Positions 16,898 to 24,881 of a DNA stretch of 64,000 nucleotides are shown here, piece by piece (positions within the stretch are counted from its first letter, which is position 1; each line of letters begins with the position of its first letter). The position numbers and the translations under genes were made by a program. Below the pieces are notes generated by a model that saw only the letters and a program-made list of their open reading frames with translations, was not told the origin of the DNA and did not search any database. This stretch comes from Methanoculleus taiwanensis (GTDB lineage: Archaea > Halobacteriota > Methanomicrobia > Methanomicrobiales > Methanoculleaceae): the NCBI RefSeq assembly GCF_004102725.1, contig NZ_LHQS01000003.1, positions 62,001 through 126,000 on the forward strand, in the 5' to 3' direction.

Positions 16898-18364
16898 TCA
16901 CGCACCATCCGCCCGGCCTTCCGTGGCACGGAGGATCAGGTGCAGGAGCTCTTCCGCAGCAGCACGGGCGTCGCTGCTTTCCGTCTTTTCTGCCGAGACT
17001 ACCGCCTGCCGTGCCAGTATACGGGCGGTGTCGTACGCACCGACCTCGTAGTATCGCCGCCCGAGCTCGTGTGAGAGGGCAAGCGCCCGGGCATACTCGC
17101 CGGCCGAGAAGAGATGGCGGACAAGAGAGACGAGGGCATGCTGCCGCCCGGGCAGGCGCTCAAGGAAGCGCTCGGTGCAACACGCCGCCCTGCCGTGCAG
17201 GAGGAGCCGCTCAGCCTCAGGAACGAGGGACGTGCAGTACTCCCGGATCAGAGGATGCGCAAAGTCGTACCCATGCCTCCCCACGCTCCGAAAGAGCGTG
17301 CTCTCCGGAAGCGAGGTCTCGACCTCTGAAAGACTCATCCGCTCCTCCGTGAGCATACACGCGGCGACCGCCGGGTGAAACGGCGGATTGAGAACCGCGA
17401 GAGTCTTCGCCCGCCCCTGCTGCAGAGGCTCCGCTTCGGCATAGATGGATGCCGCAGGGTTCCGTAGCTCCGGGAGGAGGACCCGGACGGCCTTCTCGTC
17501 CAATGTCAGACCCCGCCACCCGGCCAGGGCGAAGAAGACCATGAGCCCGAGCGGATCGGCGATCGTGTGTGCAAGGAGCTCGGAGACTTCGTCCGGCACC
17601 GCACGGTCGAACCGCCGCCGGGCAAGGTCACCGACCCCGGGCGCTTCAAGGCCACCGAGGCGGATCTCCGTCCCCCTCACACCTCTGAGCGCCTCCAGCA
17701 CCTGCGGGTAGCGGAGACGGTCGCCGGAGTCGCAGGCGAGAACAAGAGCAATGCCCGGCGGACGCTGCCGGATGAGTTCCAGCGTGAGGAGGAGGTCGGG
17801 CTCCGGAGCCCACTCCAGGTTATCCAGCAGGAGGACAAACACACCGCCGTTCCTGCTCATCGTCTCCCCGAAGGCCTTGATGGCAGCGGGATACGTAGAG
17901 AGCACCCGGTCTGCCGGAACGTCGCCGACGTCCGCAAAGACACCGATGATCTCCTCCCCGACCCGTGCAAGCAGACCGACCGGATCAATGCGTGCAACGT
18001 ACCGGTCGACGATATCCGAGGCCTGCCGGATCGCCGGGTCGGAGCCTGCGGCGGCAGGGCCGCTCTGCCGGATCGCCGTCAGGATATCACGGTAAACGGA
18101 AAAGACCATATCGGTCGTCTCGTAAAACTCCCGGTGCACCGAGAGGTGCTCTTCGCCTCCCGGCAGGGCCGCTCCCGTAGCCCAGTTCAAAAGCGAACTC
18201 TTCCCGGATCCTGCCTTTCCCGATATCATCGCCACCTGACCCGCCTCCCGTGCCAGGGAGAGCGTCTCCATAATCCGCACGCGCTCCGGTTCCCGCCCGG
18301 CGAAGAGTTCCGGCGGGCACGGCGCGTACGGGCTCCGGGAAAGACCCCTGATAACCGGTTCCAT
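16898..18364 (-). CDS. Stand-alone STAND/AAA-type ATPase with helical C-terminal region
   Basis: 488 residues with a strong AGGAGG ribosome-binding site seven bases before the ATG. Walker A is SGKAGSGKSSLLNW near residues 48-61, after PPELFAGREPERVRIMETL, a start typical of ORC/STAND ATPases. The Walker B region is FVLLLDNLEWAPEPDLLLTLE and sensor-like LACDSGDRL follows. From residue 270 on the protein is helical (WRGLTLDEKAVRVLLPEL, then YARALALSHELGRRYYEVG), resembling the winged-helix and TPR-like arms of MalT/AfsR-type proteins. There is no receiver, DNA-binding or effector domain, so it looks like a sensing module whose output is elsewhere. Unrecognised function. Confidence 0.75.
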   Translation of the reverse strand: MEPVIRGLSRSPYAPCPPELFAGREPERVRIMETLSLAREAGQVAMISGKAGSGKSSLLNWATGAALPGGEEHLSVHREFYETTDMVFSVYRDILTAIRQSGPAAAGSDPAIRQASDIVDRYVARIDPVGLLARVGEEIIGVFADVGDVPADRVLSTYPAAIKAFGETMSRNGGVFVLLLDNLEWAPEPDLLLTLELIRQRPPGIALVLACDSGDRLRYPQVLEALRGVRGTEIRLGGLEAPGVGDLARRRFDRAVPDEVSELLAHTIADPLGLMVFFALAGWRGLTLDEKAVRVLLPELRNPAASIYAEAEPLQQGRAKTLAVLNPPFHPAVAACMLTEERMSLSEVETSLPESTLFRSVGRHGYDFAHPLIREYCTSLVPEAERLLLHGRAACCTERFLERLPGRQHALVSLVRHLFSAGEYARALALSHELGRRYYEVGAYDTARILARQAVVSAEKTESSDARAAAEELLHLILRATEGRADGA

Positions 18365-18666
18365 CGTTCGCTCCTCCTTGCGTCCGACCTGTCCTGGCTC
18401 TGCACCTACTTCAAGCTGATGCAGAGATGTGGACAGAACAGAACAGGTATCCCGTGAGAGCGCCGGAGCGTGAGCCGGAGAATATCCGGCCGGGATGATG
18501 GATTCAGTCGAATAGACCGTTCTGCACGACGCTTCCGGGGATCATGGAATCACCTATAAATACCATTCGCAACAAATGAAATGGAACATCGAAGCAGTGC
18601 ATGATACCGGACGTATGGTGCACTTGCGGGAATCCGTTTGAACATAGTATCACCAGGGTGAATTGT
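18365..18666. other. 302-base intergenic region with the FKBP promoter
   Basis: Between the divergent STAND-like ATPase and FKBP genes there is no plausible coding frame. A plus-strand TATA-like CCTATAAATA lies at 18553-18562, about 105 bases before the FKBP ATG, implying a leader of roughly 80 bases with no obvious stem-loop. Confidence 0.5.
18553..18562 (+). promoter_or_regulatory. Predicted TATA box for the FKBP gene
   Basis: CCTATAAATA is the best TATA match in the spacer. Transcription would start near 18580-18587 and leave about 80 bases of leader before ATG 18667. Confidence 0.45.
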
Positions 18667-19392
18667 ATGGCAATTGAAGAAGGAAATTTTGTTAAGCTCA
18701 CCTACACCGGGAGTGTGGGTGACAATGTCTTTGATACCACCTCCGAAGAGACCGCAAAAGAGGAGGGGATGTACAACCCGCAGGCCGAGTACGGCCCCGT
18801 CACCATCCGTGTCGGCAGCCACCACGTGATCATCGGCCTCGAGGAAGCCCTGGTCGGCAAGGAAGTCGGTGACGAGGGCGACGTCGAGGTGCCGGCGGAG
18901 AAAGCATTCGGTGAGCACGATAAAACCGCCGTCCGGTCGATACAGACCTCCCAGTTCCGGGAGAAGCCGAAAGTGGGGATGCGGATCGAAGTCGAGAACC
19001 GCGAAGGTGTTGTCGTCAACGTCATCGGCAAGAGAGCGCTCGTCGATTTCAACCACCCGCTCGCCGGCAAGACACTCACTTACCACTACAAGATCGAAGA
19101 GAAGGTCGAGGATGCAAACGAACAGATCCGCGGCCTTATCAAGCTCTACACCGGCAGAACCGACATCGAGTTCTCCGTTACGGACGGCACGGCCGAGTTC
19201 CTCCTCCCGCCCGCGATCACCTACGACCGCCGCTGGATGGTCTGGAGAGGCACCCTGATCCGCGAGATCTTCGAGTACATGAAAGATATCAACGAGGTCG
19301 TAATGAAGGAAGTCTTCAAGCGGCCCGAGCCGAAAGAGATGCCGCCCGCAGAAGCTATCGTAGAAGCAGAGAGCGAAGAGACCGGGGAGTAA
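18667..19392 (+). CDS. Long-type FKBP peptidyl-prolyl cis-trans isomerase / chaperone
   Basis: 241 residues from ATG 18667, where the conserved EEGNFVKLTYTG begins; upstream in-frame ATG 18601 adds unrelated residues. The FKBP core is split by an inserted flap: VIIGLEEALVGKEVGDEGDVEVPAEKAFGEHD then the insert (RSIQTSQFREKPKVGMRIEV...) and return at VDFNHPLAGKTLTYHYKI, as in SlyD and archaeal long FKBPs with chaperone function. A C-terminal domain of about 75 residues is specific to archaeal long types. It acts on nascent or unfolded proteins in the cytosol. It converges with pelota; a T6 run after the stop is a likely terminator. Confidence 0.95.
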   Translation: MAIEEGNFVKLTYTGSVGDNVFDTTSEETAKEEGMYNPQAEYGPVTIRVGSHHVIIGLEEALVGKEVGDEGDVEVPAEKAFGEHDKTAVRSIQTSQFREKPKVGMRIEVENREGVVVNVIGKRALVDFNHPLAGKTLTYHYKIEEKVEDANEQIRGLIKLYTGRTDIEFSVTDGTAEFLLPPAITYDRRWMVWRGTLIREIFEYMKDINEVVMKEVFKRPEPKEMPPAEAIVEAESEETGE

Positions 19393-19405
19393 CTCCTCAC
19401 AATCC

Positions 19406-19411
19406 TTTTTT
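19406..19411 (+). terminator. Oligo-T terminator after the FKBP gene
   Basis: A run of six T immediately follows the FKBP stop and touches the last codon of the convergent pelota gene. Archaeal polymerase terminates at such T tracts without a required hairpin. Confidence 0.45.
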
Positions 19412-20436
19412 CACTCGATCTTATACCGCAGGAGCGCAGCAACACCGCCGAGAGCCAGGAGGCGCTGCCCCGGTTCGAACTCGGTGCTCAGCACCACCAC
19501 CGATGCGTTGACGAACTCGGCACGCTCGATGGCGACGGCGGCGGCCGCGTCACGGAGCAGGGTGTCGATGACAAGGATCGTCTCGACGGCACCGTAGTCG
19601 ATCGCCTTTTCGACCTCCCCGATACCGTAAGCGACGGCGCCGTCCTTGGCAATCCGTGCCAGCACCTCATCCATCATCCGGACCTCGCGGGCGAGGTGGA
19701 GATCGCCTGCGAGCTGGTCGAGAACACCGAGGCCCACAACCTCCTGTACAGCACCGCGGCCGACGCGCCGCGTCTCGACGACGACCATACGGTCGGCACG
19801 CTCCGGAGCCTCCCGCCGGAGGAATGCGGCAAAATCATCCTTGACAAAGCCAGGACCTGCGATGATCAAGGGGCCGGTCACATCCCTGACGTACTCGAGG
19901 GTCTTTTCGAAGAGTCCCGACCGTGCATCCTGGTCCGCCCCCTTGCTCCGCCCGAGGGTGATGGTGGTGACGGGCTCGGGGCCGAACTGCCGGAGACGGA
20001 ATATCTCCGCTTCACCCTCCTCCATGCTCACGACGTGCACGACACCATAGATCGATGCCGCAACCGCCCGCTCGACCCGTGCAAGGTCGACCGGCCGCCA
20101 CTGCTTGATGACCGAGAGCTCGTATCCCGGTTCGACGTTCAGGGTATGGTACATGCCGGCATCCATCCCGCTCTCGATAATACCGGTGATGCGGAGACGG
20201 TTTGCGTGGTGGTGAAACTCGACCTTCTCCACCCGCACTCCGAGCCGGACCGGCCGCTTCTCCGCTTTCTCGGGACGGAGTTTATCGCTTGCCGCTTCCA
20301 CGCTCCGGAACGTCGTCGCAAAGACGAGGTCGCCCGGGGCAATCAGGTGCAGAAGATGCCAGATGTCGTCGAGCGTCTCCGGGAAGAGCCGAATCTCGCC
20401 GTAAGAACGCTTGATCTCGAGATATTCCGCCTTCAT
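19411..20436 (-). CDS. pelA: mRNA surveillance protein pelota (Dom34)
   Basis: 341 residues from ATG 20436; a more distal in-frame start adds 27 unrelated residues overlapping rqcH. Three domains are visible: an Sm-like N-domain (LEIKRSYGEIRLFPETLDDIWHL), an eRF1-like middle domain with the pelota motif AGPGFVKDDFAAFLRR and no GGQ, so no peptide hydrolysis, and a C-terminal eRF1-domain-3 fold (AVAYGIGEVEKAIDYGAVETILV). Archaeal pelota binds stalled ribosomes with aEF1A and hands them to ABCE1 for splitting. The start codon overlaps the stop of rqcH (ATGA, four bases), so the two are translationally coupled. Confidence 0.97.
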   Translation of the reverse strand: MKAEYLEIKRSYGEIRLFPETLDDIWHLLHLIAPGDLVFATTFRSVEAASDKLRPEKAEKRPVRLGVRVEKVEFHHHANRLRITGIIESGMDAGMYHTLNVEPGYELSVIKQWRPVDLARVERAVAASIYGVVHVVSMEEGEAEIFRLRQFGPEPVTTITLGRSKGADQDARSGLFEKTLEYVRDVTGPLIIAGPGFVKDDFAAFLRREAPERADRMVVVETRRVGRGAVQEVVGLGVLDQLAGDLHLAREVRMMDEVLARIAKDGAVAYGIGEVEKAIDYGAVETILVIDTLLRDAAAAVAIERAEFVNASVVVLSTEFEPGQRLLALGGVAALLRYKIE

Positions 20437-22319
20437 GCCTCTATGATATCCGATCCGCCCGGCGGCACGAACCCCGCGACCGCTTCGGTGTTCAGCACGC
20501 TTTTCAGGCCCGTCCACTCATCCTCCGAGAGCTGCTGGCGCAGAGCGCGAACGACCTTCTTCGCGGTATCGTTCGGCTCGAACTGGCCGGGCAGCAGGTT
20601 GATGCGCACCTTCGTCCGGTCTGCAACCGCATCCGGAGGCCCGCCGATGACCGCCACCTCGGGCGTCATCTGCAGGCCGATAGAGACGCCGAGCGGCACG
20701 TTCCGGAAATAGGTCCGCTCCCCGCGGATGATGAAAGCGCCGCGGGCAACGAACTCGCCCGACTCAGGCGTCTTGCTCACCTGGTCGGGACGCGCCGCGT
20801 ACACGGTCGCCGCAAAGTGGCCGGCTTTCCAGGCGTTCGAATAGGATGCCGCAAACTGCGCCACCTCGTCCATATGCGCCGTCGTCCCCTTGACGATGAC
20901 GATACTCGCTCCGTGGACATCGGCGTGGACGAACGTGTCCCCGCCCTCCATATACCGCTTGACGAGTTCCTCGTTCTGTGAGGCATCCCTCCCGCCGAGG
21001 ACGAGGACGTTATCGGTCGTATAGAACCACCGGAACCGGTGGAACCAGCGTTTCTTCTGCACCGCAAGCGTGGCTTTCCGGGAGGGCTTCTGCACGATCG
21101 CCCGCGCCATCGCGGCGAGAGCCCCGGCCTTCTTCTTCTTGAACTTCTTGATCTGGTCGTAGTAACGGCCGACGTTCTGTTCGGGTGTCTCGTGGATGAA
21201 GATCTTCACCCGCTCGCCGATATCCACCTCGACCGCCGCTTCGGCAGGGTAGACGGCACGGATCACCTGCGCCGCGGGGTGGTTGCTCCCCTTCAGGATC
21301 TCCTCGATCTCCTGCCACGACCGCTGCCTGCTCGCATTCTCGAGTGTTGTAATGACGTCCGCGACGAGCGTGTAGTTCTCATAGAGCCGTTCCACGACAT
21401 GCTCGTAGCGTTCGATCTTCTTCTCAAACCCGGTTATAGCCTCGAGCTGCCGCTTTCTGATATTCTCTTCCTTTGTCAGGCGCGGTTTGCCTGCCTTCAC
21501 CTCTTCCTTCCGGGCTGCAGGATAGAATGCACCCAACGCCTCGTTGAACGTCTCGAACCGCTGAAGAACAGGCGCGTTCCCGATCGGGATAGGCCAGCAG
21601 CCCGACGGGGTGATGACCGGCTCGCGCCTGGTCGCGACCTGATCGAGAAGGTCTAAAAGAGCCGCATGCAGCGCCGCCGCGTCTGCCTCTCCTGCCGGGA
21701 GCATCTTATCCACACCCGCTCGCGAGCAGACCTCTTCCGCATACTGGCCTCCGAGCATGCAGGCGACGGCGAGCGTCCGGACGATGTCGCGGTCGGACTC
21801 GCGGAGCATCGCCGCAAACTCCTCAAGCGAAAGCTCCGAGCAGTCGCTATTCGCGAACTCGTATGTCGCACCCGGAATGACCTCGCGGGCCTTGAACCGG
21901 TGGTGCCAGAGGGGCTTGATGATCGTCCAGTCAGCATCGCAGAGGATCACGTTTCCGTCGTCGAAGAGTTCGAAGGCGAGGTGATACGTCGTACCCCTCT
22001 TCCCGACGGCAAGGGCGAAGGTTCTCTCAAGGCCGAGCTGCTCTACCCCGAGCACCCTGCCGCCCTCAAGGTGCTTTCGAAGCAGCATGGCAAAGCTCGG
22101 GGGGTTCTTCGGCGGTGTCGGAAGCTCGCCGACCAGATGGGCGCGCCTCCCCGGCTCAGCCAGGAAGAAATATTTCGCCTTCTCCTCGCCGTTCAGCCTG
22201 ATGCCAACCGATTTATCGTCGAACTGATAGATCTTTCCGATCCAGAGGGGTATCCGGGCGTTCAGCTCCGAAACGATCGCCCGGATATCCACCCCGCTCA
22301 TTCCCTGAAGTGTTGCCAT
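20433..22319 (-). CDS. rqcH: NFACT-family ribosome quality control protein (RqcH/Rqc2/NEMF)
   Basis: 628 residues. The N-terminal NFACT-N domain begins MSGVDIRAIVSEL and spans about 230 residues; a helix-hairpin-helix segment and a long charged coiled coil (KPRLTKEENIRKRQLEAITGFEKKIERY...) follow around residues 280-400; the NFACT-R domain is recognised from HRFRWFYTTDNVLVLGGRD and TFVHADVHGASIVIVKG. Bacterial RqcH and eukaryotic Rqc2 bind 60S/50S subunits carrying stuck nascent chains and add C-terminal tails (Ala in bacteria). The gene is translationally coupled to pelota, tying stall recognition to nascent-chain disposal. Confidence 0.95.
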   Translation of the reverse strand: MATLQGMSGVDIRAIVSELNARIPLWIGKIYQFDDKSVGIRLNGEEKAKYFFLAEPGRRAHLVGELPTPPKNPPSFAMLLRKHLEGGRVLGVEQLGLERTFALAVGKRGTTYHLAFELFDDGNVILCDADWTIIKPLWHHRFKAREVIPGATYEFANSDCSELSLEEFAAMLRESDRDIVRTLAVACMLGGQYAEEVCSRAGVDKMLPAGEADAAALHAALLDLLDQVATRREPVITPSGCWPIPIGNAPVLQRFETFNEALGAFYPAARKEEVKAGKPRLTKEENIRKRQLEAITGFEKKIERYEHVVERLYENYTLVADVITTLENASRQRSWQEIEEILKGSNHPAAQVIRAVYPAEAAVEVDIGERVKIFIHETPEQNVGRYYDQIKKFKKKKAGALAAMARAIVQKPSRKATLAVQKKRWFHRFRWFYTTDNVLVLGGRDASQNEELVKRYMEGGDTFVHADVHGASIVIVKGTTAHMDEVAQFAASYSNAWKAGHFAATVYAARPDQVSKTPESGEFVARGAFIIRGERTYFRNVPLGVSIGLQMTPEVAVIGGPPDAVADRTKVRINLLPGQFEPNDTAKKVVRALRQQLSEDEWTGLKSVLNTEAVAGFVPPGGSDIIEA

Positions 22320-22348
22320 TGGTTCCGGAATACTGTACGGGCCTTGTC

Positions 22349-22360
22349 CTTAAAATAACC
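22349..22360 (-). promoter_or_regulatory. Predicted TATA region for rqcH-pelota
   Basis: The minus strand reads GGTTATTTTAAG about 35 bases before the rqcH ATG at 22319. A start 25 bases downstream would leave a leader of fewer than ten bases, consistent with the lack of a clear ribosome-binding site. Confidence 0.4.
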
Positions 22361-22433
22361 GCCGGGCCTGTGGTAACGGAGGGCACGGCAGGGTTTTTTG
22401 ATCTTCGGCCGTCTGATTCGTGCAGGGACTCAC

Positions 22434-22443
22434 CTTTATAACC
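22434..22443 (+). promoter_or_regulatory. Candidate TATA box for the EMC6-like/ABCE1 operon
   Basis: CTTTATAACC on the plus strand is the best promoter candidate in the 269-base divergent spacer, but it would give a leader of about 120 bases. The later CTATAGTG near 22460 is an alternative. Confidence 0.35.
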
Positions 22444-22588
22444 GGAGAAGACCCTATTCTATAGTGATTCAGCGTCCGCCCTTCGGTGAAAACCCGGGAC
22501 CAGCCGGACAGCAGCACCGAACGAGGCCGGACCGATTCTGAAATATCCATCTGCCGCGTGCAGGAACATTTCATCCACTGGTGTCATA

Positions 22589-22951
22589 ATGAGTGATGAA
22601 GCGATAGAGAATAAGAGCGGAAAAGGCGGTGTGAAGACCCGTGCGGAGAAGCGGGCCGAGCACGAGAAGCGCATCAGGCGTACGCTCGTCGCCTGCTTTA
22701 TGGGAATTATTACGGGAGGGCTCGCGTTCTACCTTGCCGGCACCCCTGACCCGGCAACCGGCCTGCAGCAGAACGCCATCATCGGACTGATTCTCCTCCT
22801 TGCGGGTATCGTGTTTCAGAAACACGTCTTCATGCTCCTGAAGATCGACTACATGGAGCTGACCGGGAAAGACTGGTTCTATCAGGGGTTCATGGCATTC
22901 GCCCTCTGGTTTATCACCTGGACGCTCCTTCTGACAGCAAACGTACTGTGA
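22589..22951 (+). CDS. EMC6-like small membrane protein
   Basis: 120 residues. A charged N-terminal tail (KSGKGGVKTRAEKRAEHEKRI) precedes three hydrophobic helices: RTLVACFMGIITGGLAFYL, NAIIGLILLLAGIVFQKHV and FMAFALWFITWTLLLTANV. The last helix after TGKDWFYQ resembles the end of EMC6 ('..f..F.lWf..WtlL'), the small subunit of the endoplasmic reticulum membrane protein complex and a member of the Oxa1-partner group. Archaeal versions may work with an EMC3-like insertase in placing membrane proteins. It lies seven bases upstream of ABCE1 and is surely cotranscribed with it. Assignment rests on pattern recognition. Confidence 0.6.
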   Translation: MSDEAIENKSGKGGVKTRAEKRAEHEKRIRRTLVACFMGIITGGLAFYLAGTPDPATGLQQNAIIGLILLLAGIVFQKHVFMLLKIDYMELTGKDWFYQGFMAFALWFITWTLLLTANVL

Positions 22952-22957
22952 TGCACC

Positions 22958-24730
22958 ATGCGTATAGCAGTCGTTCATAGGAACCGGTGTCACCCGGTCA
23001 AGTGCGGGAAGGAGTGCATACTCTACTGCCCCCGCGTACGGACGGGCGATGAGACGGTTCTCATCGGAGAAGACAACAAGGCCGTCATCTCGGAGGAACT
23101 CTGCGTCGGATGCGGTATCTGCGTCAAGAAGTGCCCGTTCGAAGCGATCGATATCGTCAACCTCCCCGAGAAGCTGAGCCAGCCGACGCACCGCTACGGT
23201 GTGAACGGGTTCGTGCTCTACGGCCTCCCTATCCCGATCGAAGGGAAAGTCACGGGTATCCTCGGCGCGAACGGTATCGGGAAGAGCACATCGGTGCAGA
23301 TCCTCTCCGGCCTTCTCGTGCCGAACCTCGGGGAGCCGGGCGGCAGTGTGGACTGGAAAGATGTGCTGAAACAGTACGCCGGTTCCGAGCTCTTCGACTA
23401 CCTGCAGATGGTCTCGCAGAAGAATGTCAAAGTCTCGCTCAAGCCGCAGTACATCGACCATATTCCAAAGGTCTTCTCCGGCACCGTCCGGCAGCTGCTC
23501 TCGGCCACCGATGAGCGGGGAATGCTCGAGACCTATATCGACGGGCTCTCGCTCCGGGCGATCCTGGATCGGCCCATTACCGCTCTTTCCGGCGGGGAGC
23601 TCCAGCGTGTCGCTCTGACCGCGTGCCTCGCGAAGGACGCCGACTTCTACTTCTTCGACGAGATCACCCCGTTCCTCGACATCTACCAGCGGATGGCCGC
23701 GGCAAACCTCATCCGCGAGCTCGCCCAGGATCGTCCCGTCATCATCGTCGAGCACGACCTCGCCATCCTCGATATGCTTGCCGATACCGTGCATATCGCC
23801 TACGGCCAGCCGGCGGTGTACGGTATCATCACCTACCCGAAGGGTGTCCGGGTCGGGATCAATCAGTACCTGGAAGGGTATCTCCCCGAAGAGAACGTCA
23901 GGTTCCGCGAGTATCAGGTGCTCTTCGAACGGCGGGCGCACGCAAGCGACGCACAGCGCGAGATGCTGCTCGAGTTTCCGACGATGACGAAGAGTTTCGG
24001 GGCGTTCTCCCTCCAGGTCGACGGCGGCGAGATCCGGGCGGGTGAAGTGCTCGGCGTGGTCGGCGCGAACGGTATCGGTAAGAGTACGTTTGCAGAACTC
24101 CTCGCGGGCACGCTCGAACCGGATACGGGCTCGATGGACCAGCGGGTCAGGATCTCCTACAAGCCCCAGTATATCAAGGGGAACACGGAGGCTACGGTCG
24201 AAGAGCTCCTCCGCCAGTGCACGACGAAGTTCGACTCGTCGTTCTACCAGCACGAGATCATCGAACCGCTCACGCTCGCCCCCATCCTGCAGTCGTCGGC
24301 GAGCTCGCTCTCCGGCGGCGAGCTGCAGCGGGTCGCGATCGCAATCTGCCTCTCCCGCGACGCCGATCTCTACATCCTCGACGAACCGAGCGCCCACCTC
24401 GACGTCGAACAGCGGGTGAAGATCGCACGGCTCATACGCAAGCACGCCGAGGGGAGAAACTCGAGCACGCTCGTCATCGACCACGACATCTACCTGATCG
24501 ATATGATCAGCGACCGGATACTGGTCTTCGACGGCGAACCCGGCGTCCACGGAGAGGCGACGGGGCCTTTCGAGATGGCGGACGGCATGAATATCTTCTT
24601 AAAGCAGCTCGGTATCACCTTCCGCCGGGACAAGAGCGGCAGGCCGCGGATCAATAAACCCGGTTCGTTCCTCGACCGGGAGCAGATCTCCGTCGGCGAT
24701 TACTACTACTCGGATATCTCGAAGAGCTGA
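22958..24730 (+). CDS. rli1: ABCE1/Rli1 ribosome recycling ATPase
   Basis: 590 residues, full length. The N-terminal domain has the eight Cys of two 4Fe-4S clusters (CHPVKCGKECILYCP and CVGCGICVKKCPFEAI). Two ABC domains follow, with Walker A GANGIGKSTSVQIL and GANGIGKSTFAEL, signatures LSGGELQRVA in each, Walker B FFDEITPFLD and ILDEPSAHLD, and the hinge. The enzyme splits post-termination and pelota-bound stalled ribosomes into subunits. It sits opposite the pelota-RqcH pair and in one operon with the EMC6-like gene. Confidence 0.98.
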   Translation: MRIAVVHRNRCHPVKCGKECILYCPRVRTGDETVLIGEDNKAVISEELCVGCGICVKKCPFEAIDIVNLPEKLSQPTHRYGVNGFVLYGLPIPIEGKVTGILGANGIGKSTSVQILSGLLVPNLGEPGGSVDWKDVLKQYAGSELFDYLQMVSQKNVKVSLKPQYIDHIPKVFSGTVRQLLSATDERGMLETYIDGLSLRAILDRPITALSGGELQRVALTACLAKDADFYFFDEITPFLDIYQRMAAANLIRELAQDRPVIIVEHDLAILDMLADTVHIAYGQPAVYGIITYPKGVRVGINQYLEGYLPEENVRFREYQVLFERRAHASDAQREMLLEFPTMTKSFGAFSLQVDGGEIRAGEVLGVVGANGIGKSTFAELLAGTLEPDTGSMDQRVRISYKPQYIKGNTEATVEELLRQCTTKFDSSFYQHEIIEPLTLAPILQSSASSLSGGELQRVAIAICLSRDADLYILDEPSAHLDVEQRVKIARLIRKHAEGRNSSTLVIDHDIYLIDMISDRILVFDGEPGVHGEATGPFEMADGMNIFLKQLGITFRRDKSGRPRINKPGSFLDREQISVGDYYYSDISKS

Positions 24731-24741
24731 AACATCCATAC

Positions 24742-24747
24742 TTTTTT
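24742..24747 (+). terminator. Oligo-T terminator after ABCE1
   Basis: A run of six T twelve bases after the ABCE1 stop codon, placed before the convergent chemotaxis operon end; a likely archaeal terminator. Confidence 0.45.
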
Positions 24748-24881
24748 CAGGGACTCTTCGCAGAGCAGACCCCCATAAGACCCGAAAGCACTGACCCGCA
24801 CGAATCGCCGTACTCATGACCCGGATCGCAGAAATGTGGCGAGAGGAGTTCGGGACTCTCCGGAAAGGAGGAGTTTTCGTC

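Noticed and set aside
22571-24550. Minus-strand frame of 659 codons opposite ABCE1
   Set aside because: Antisense shadow of a highly conserved gene; no recognised domain or start signal.
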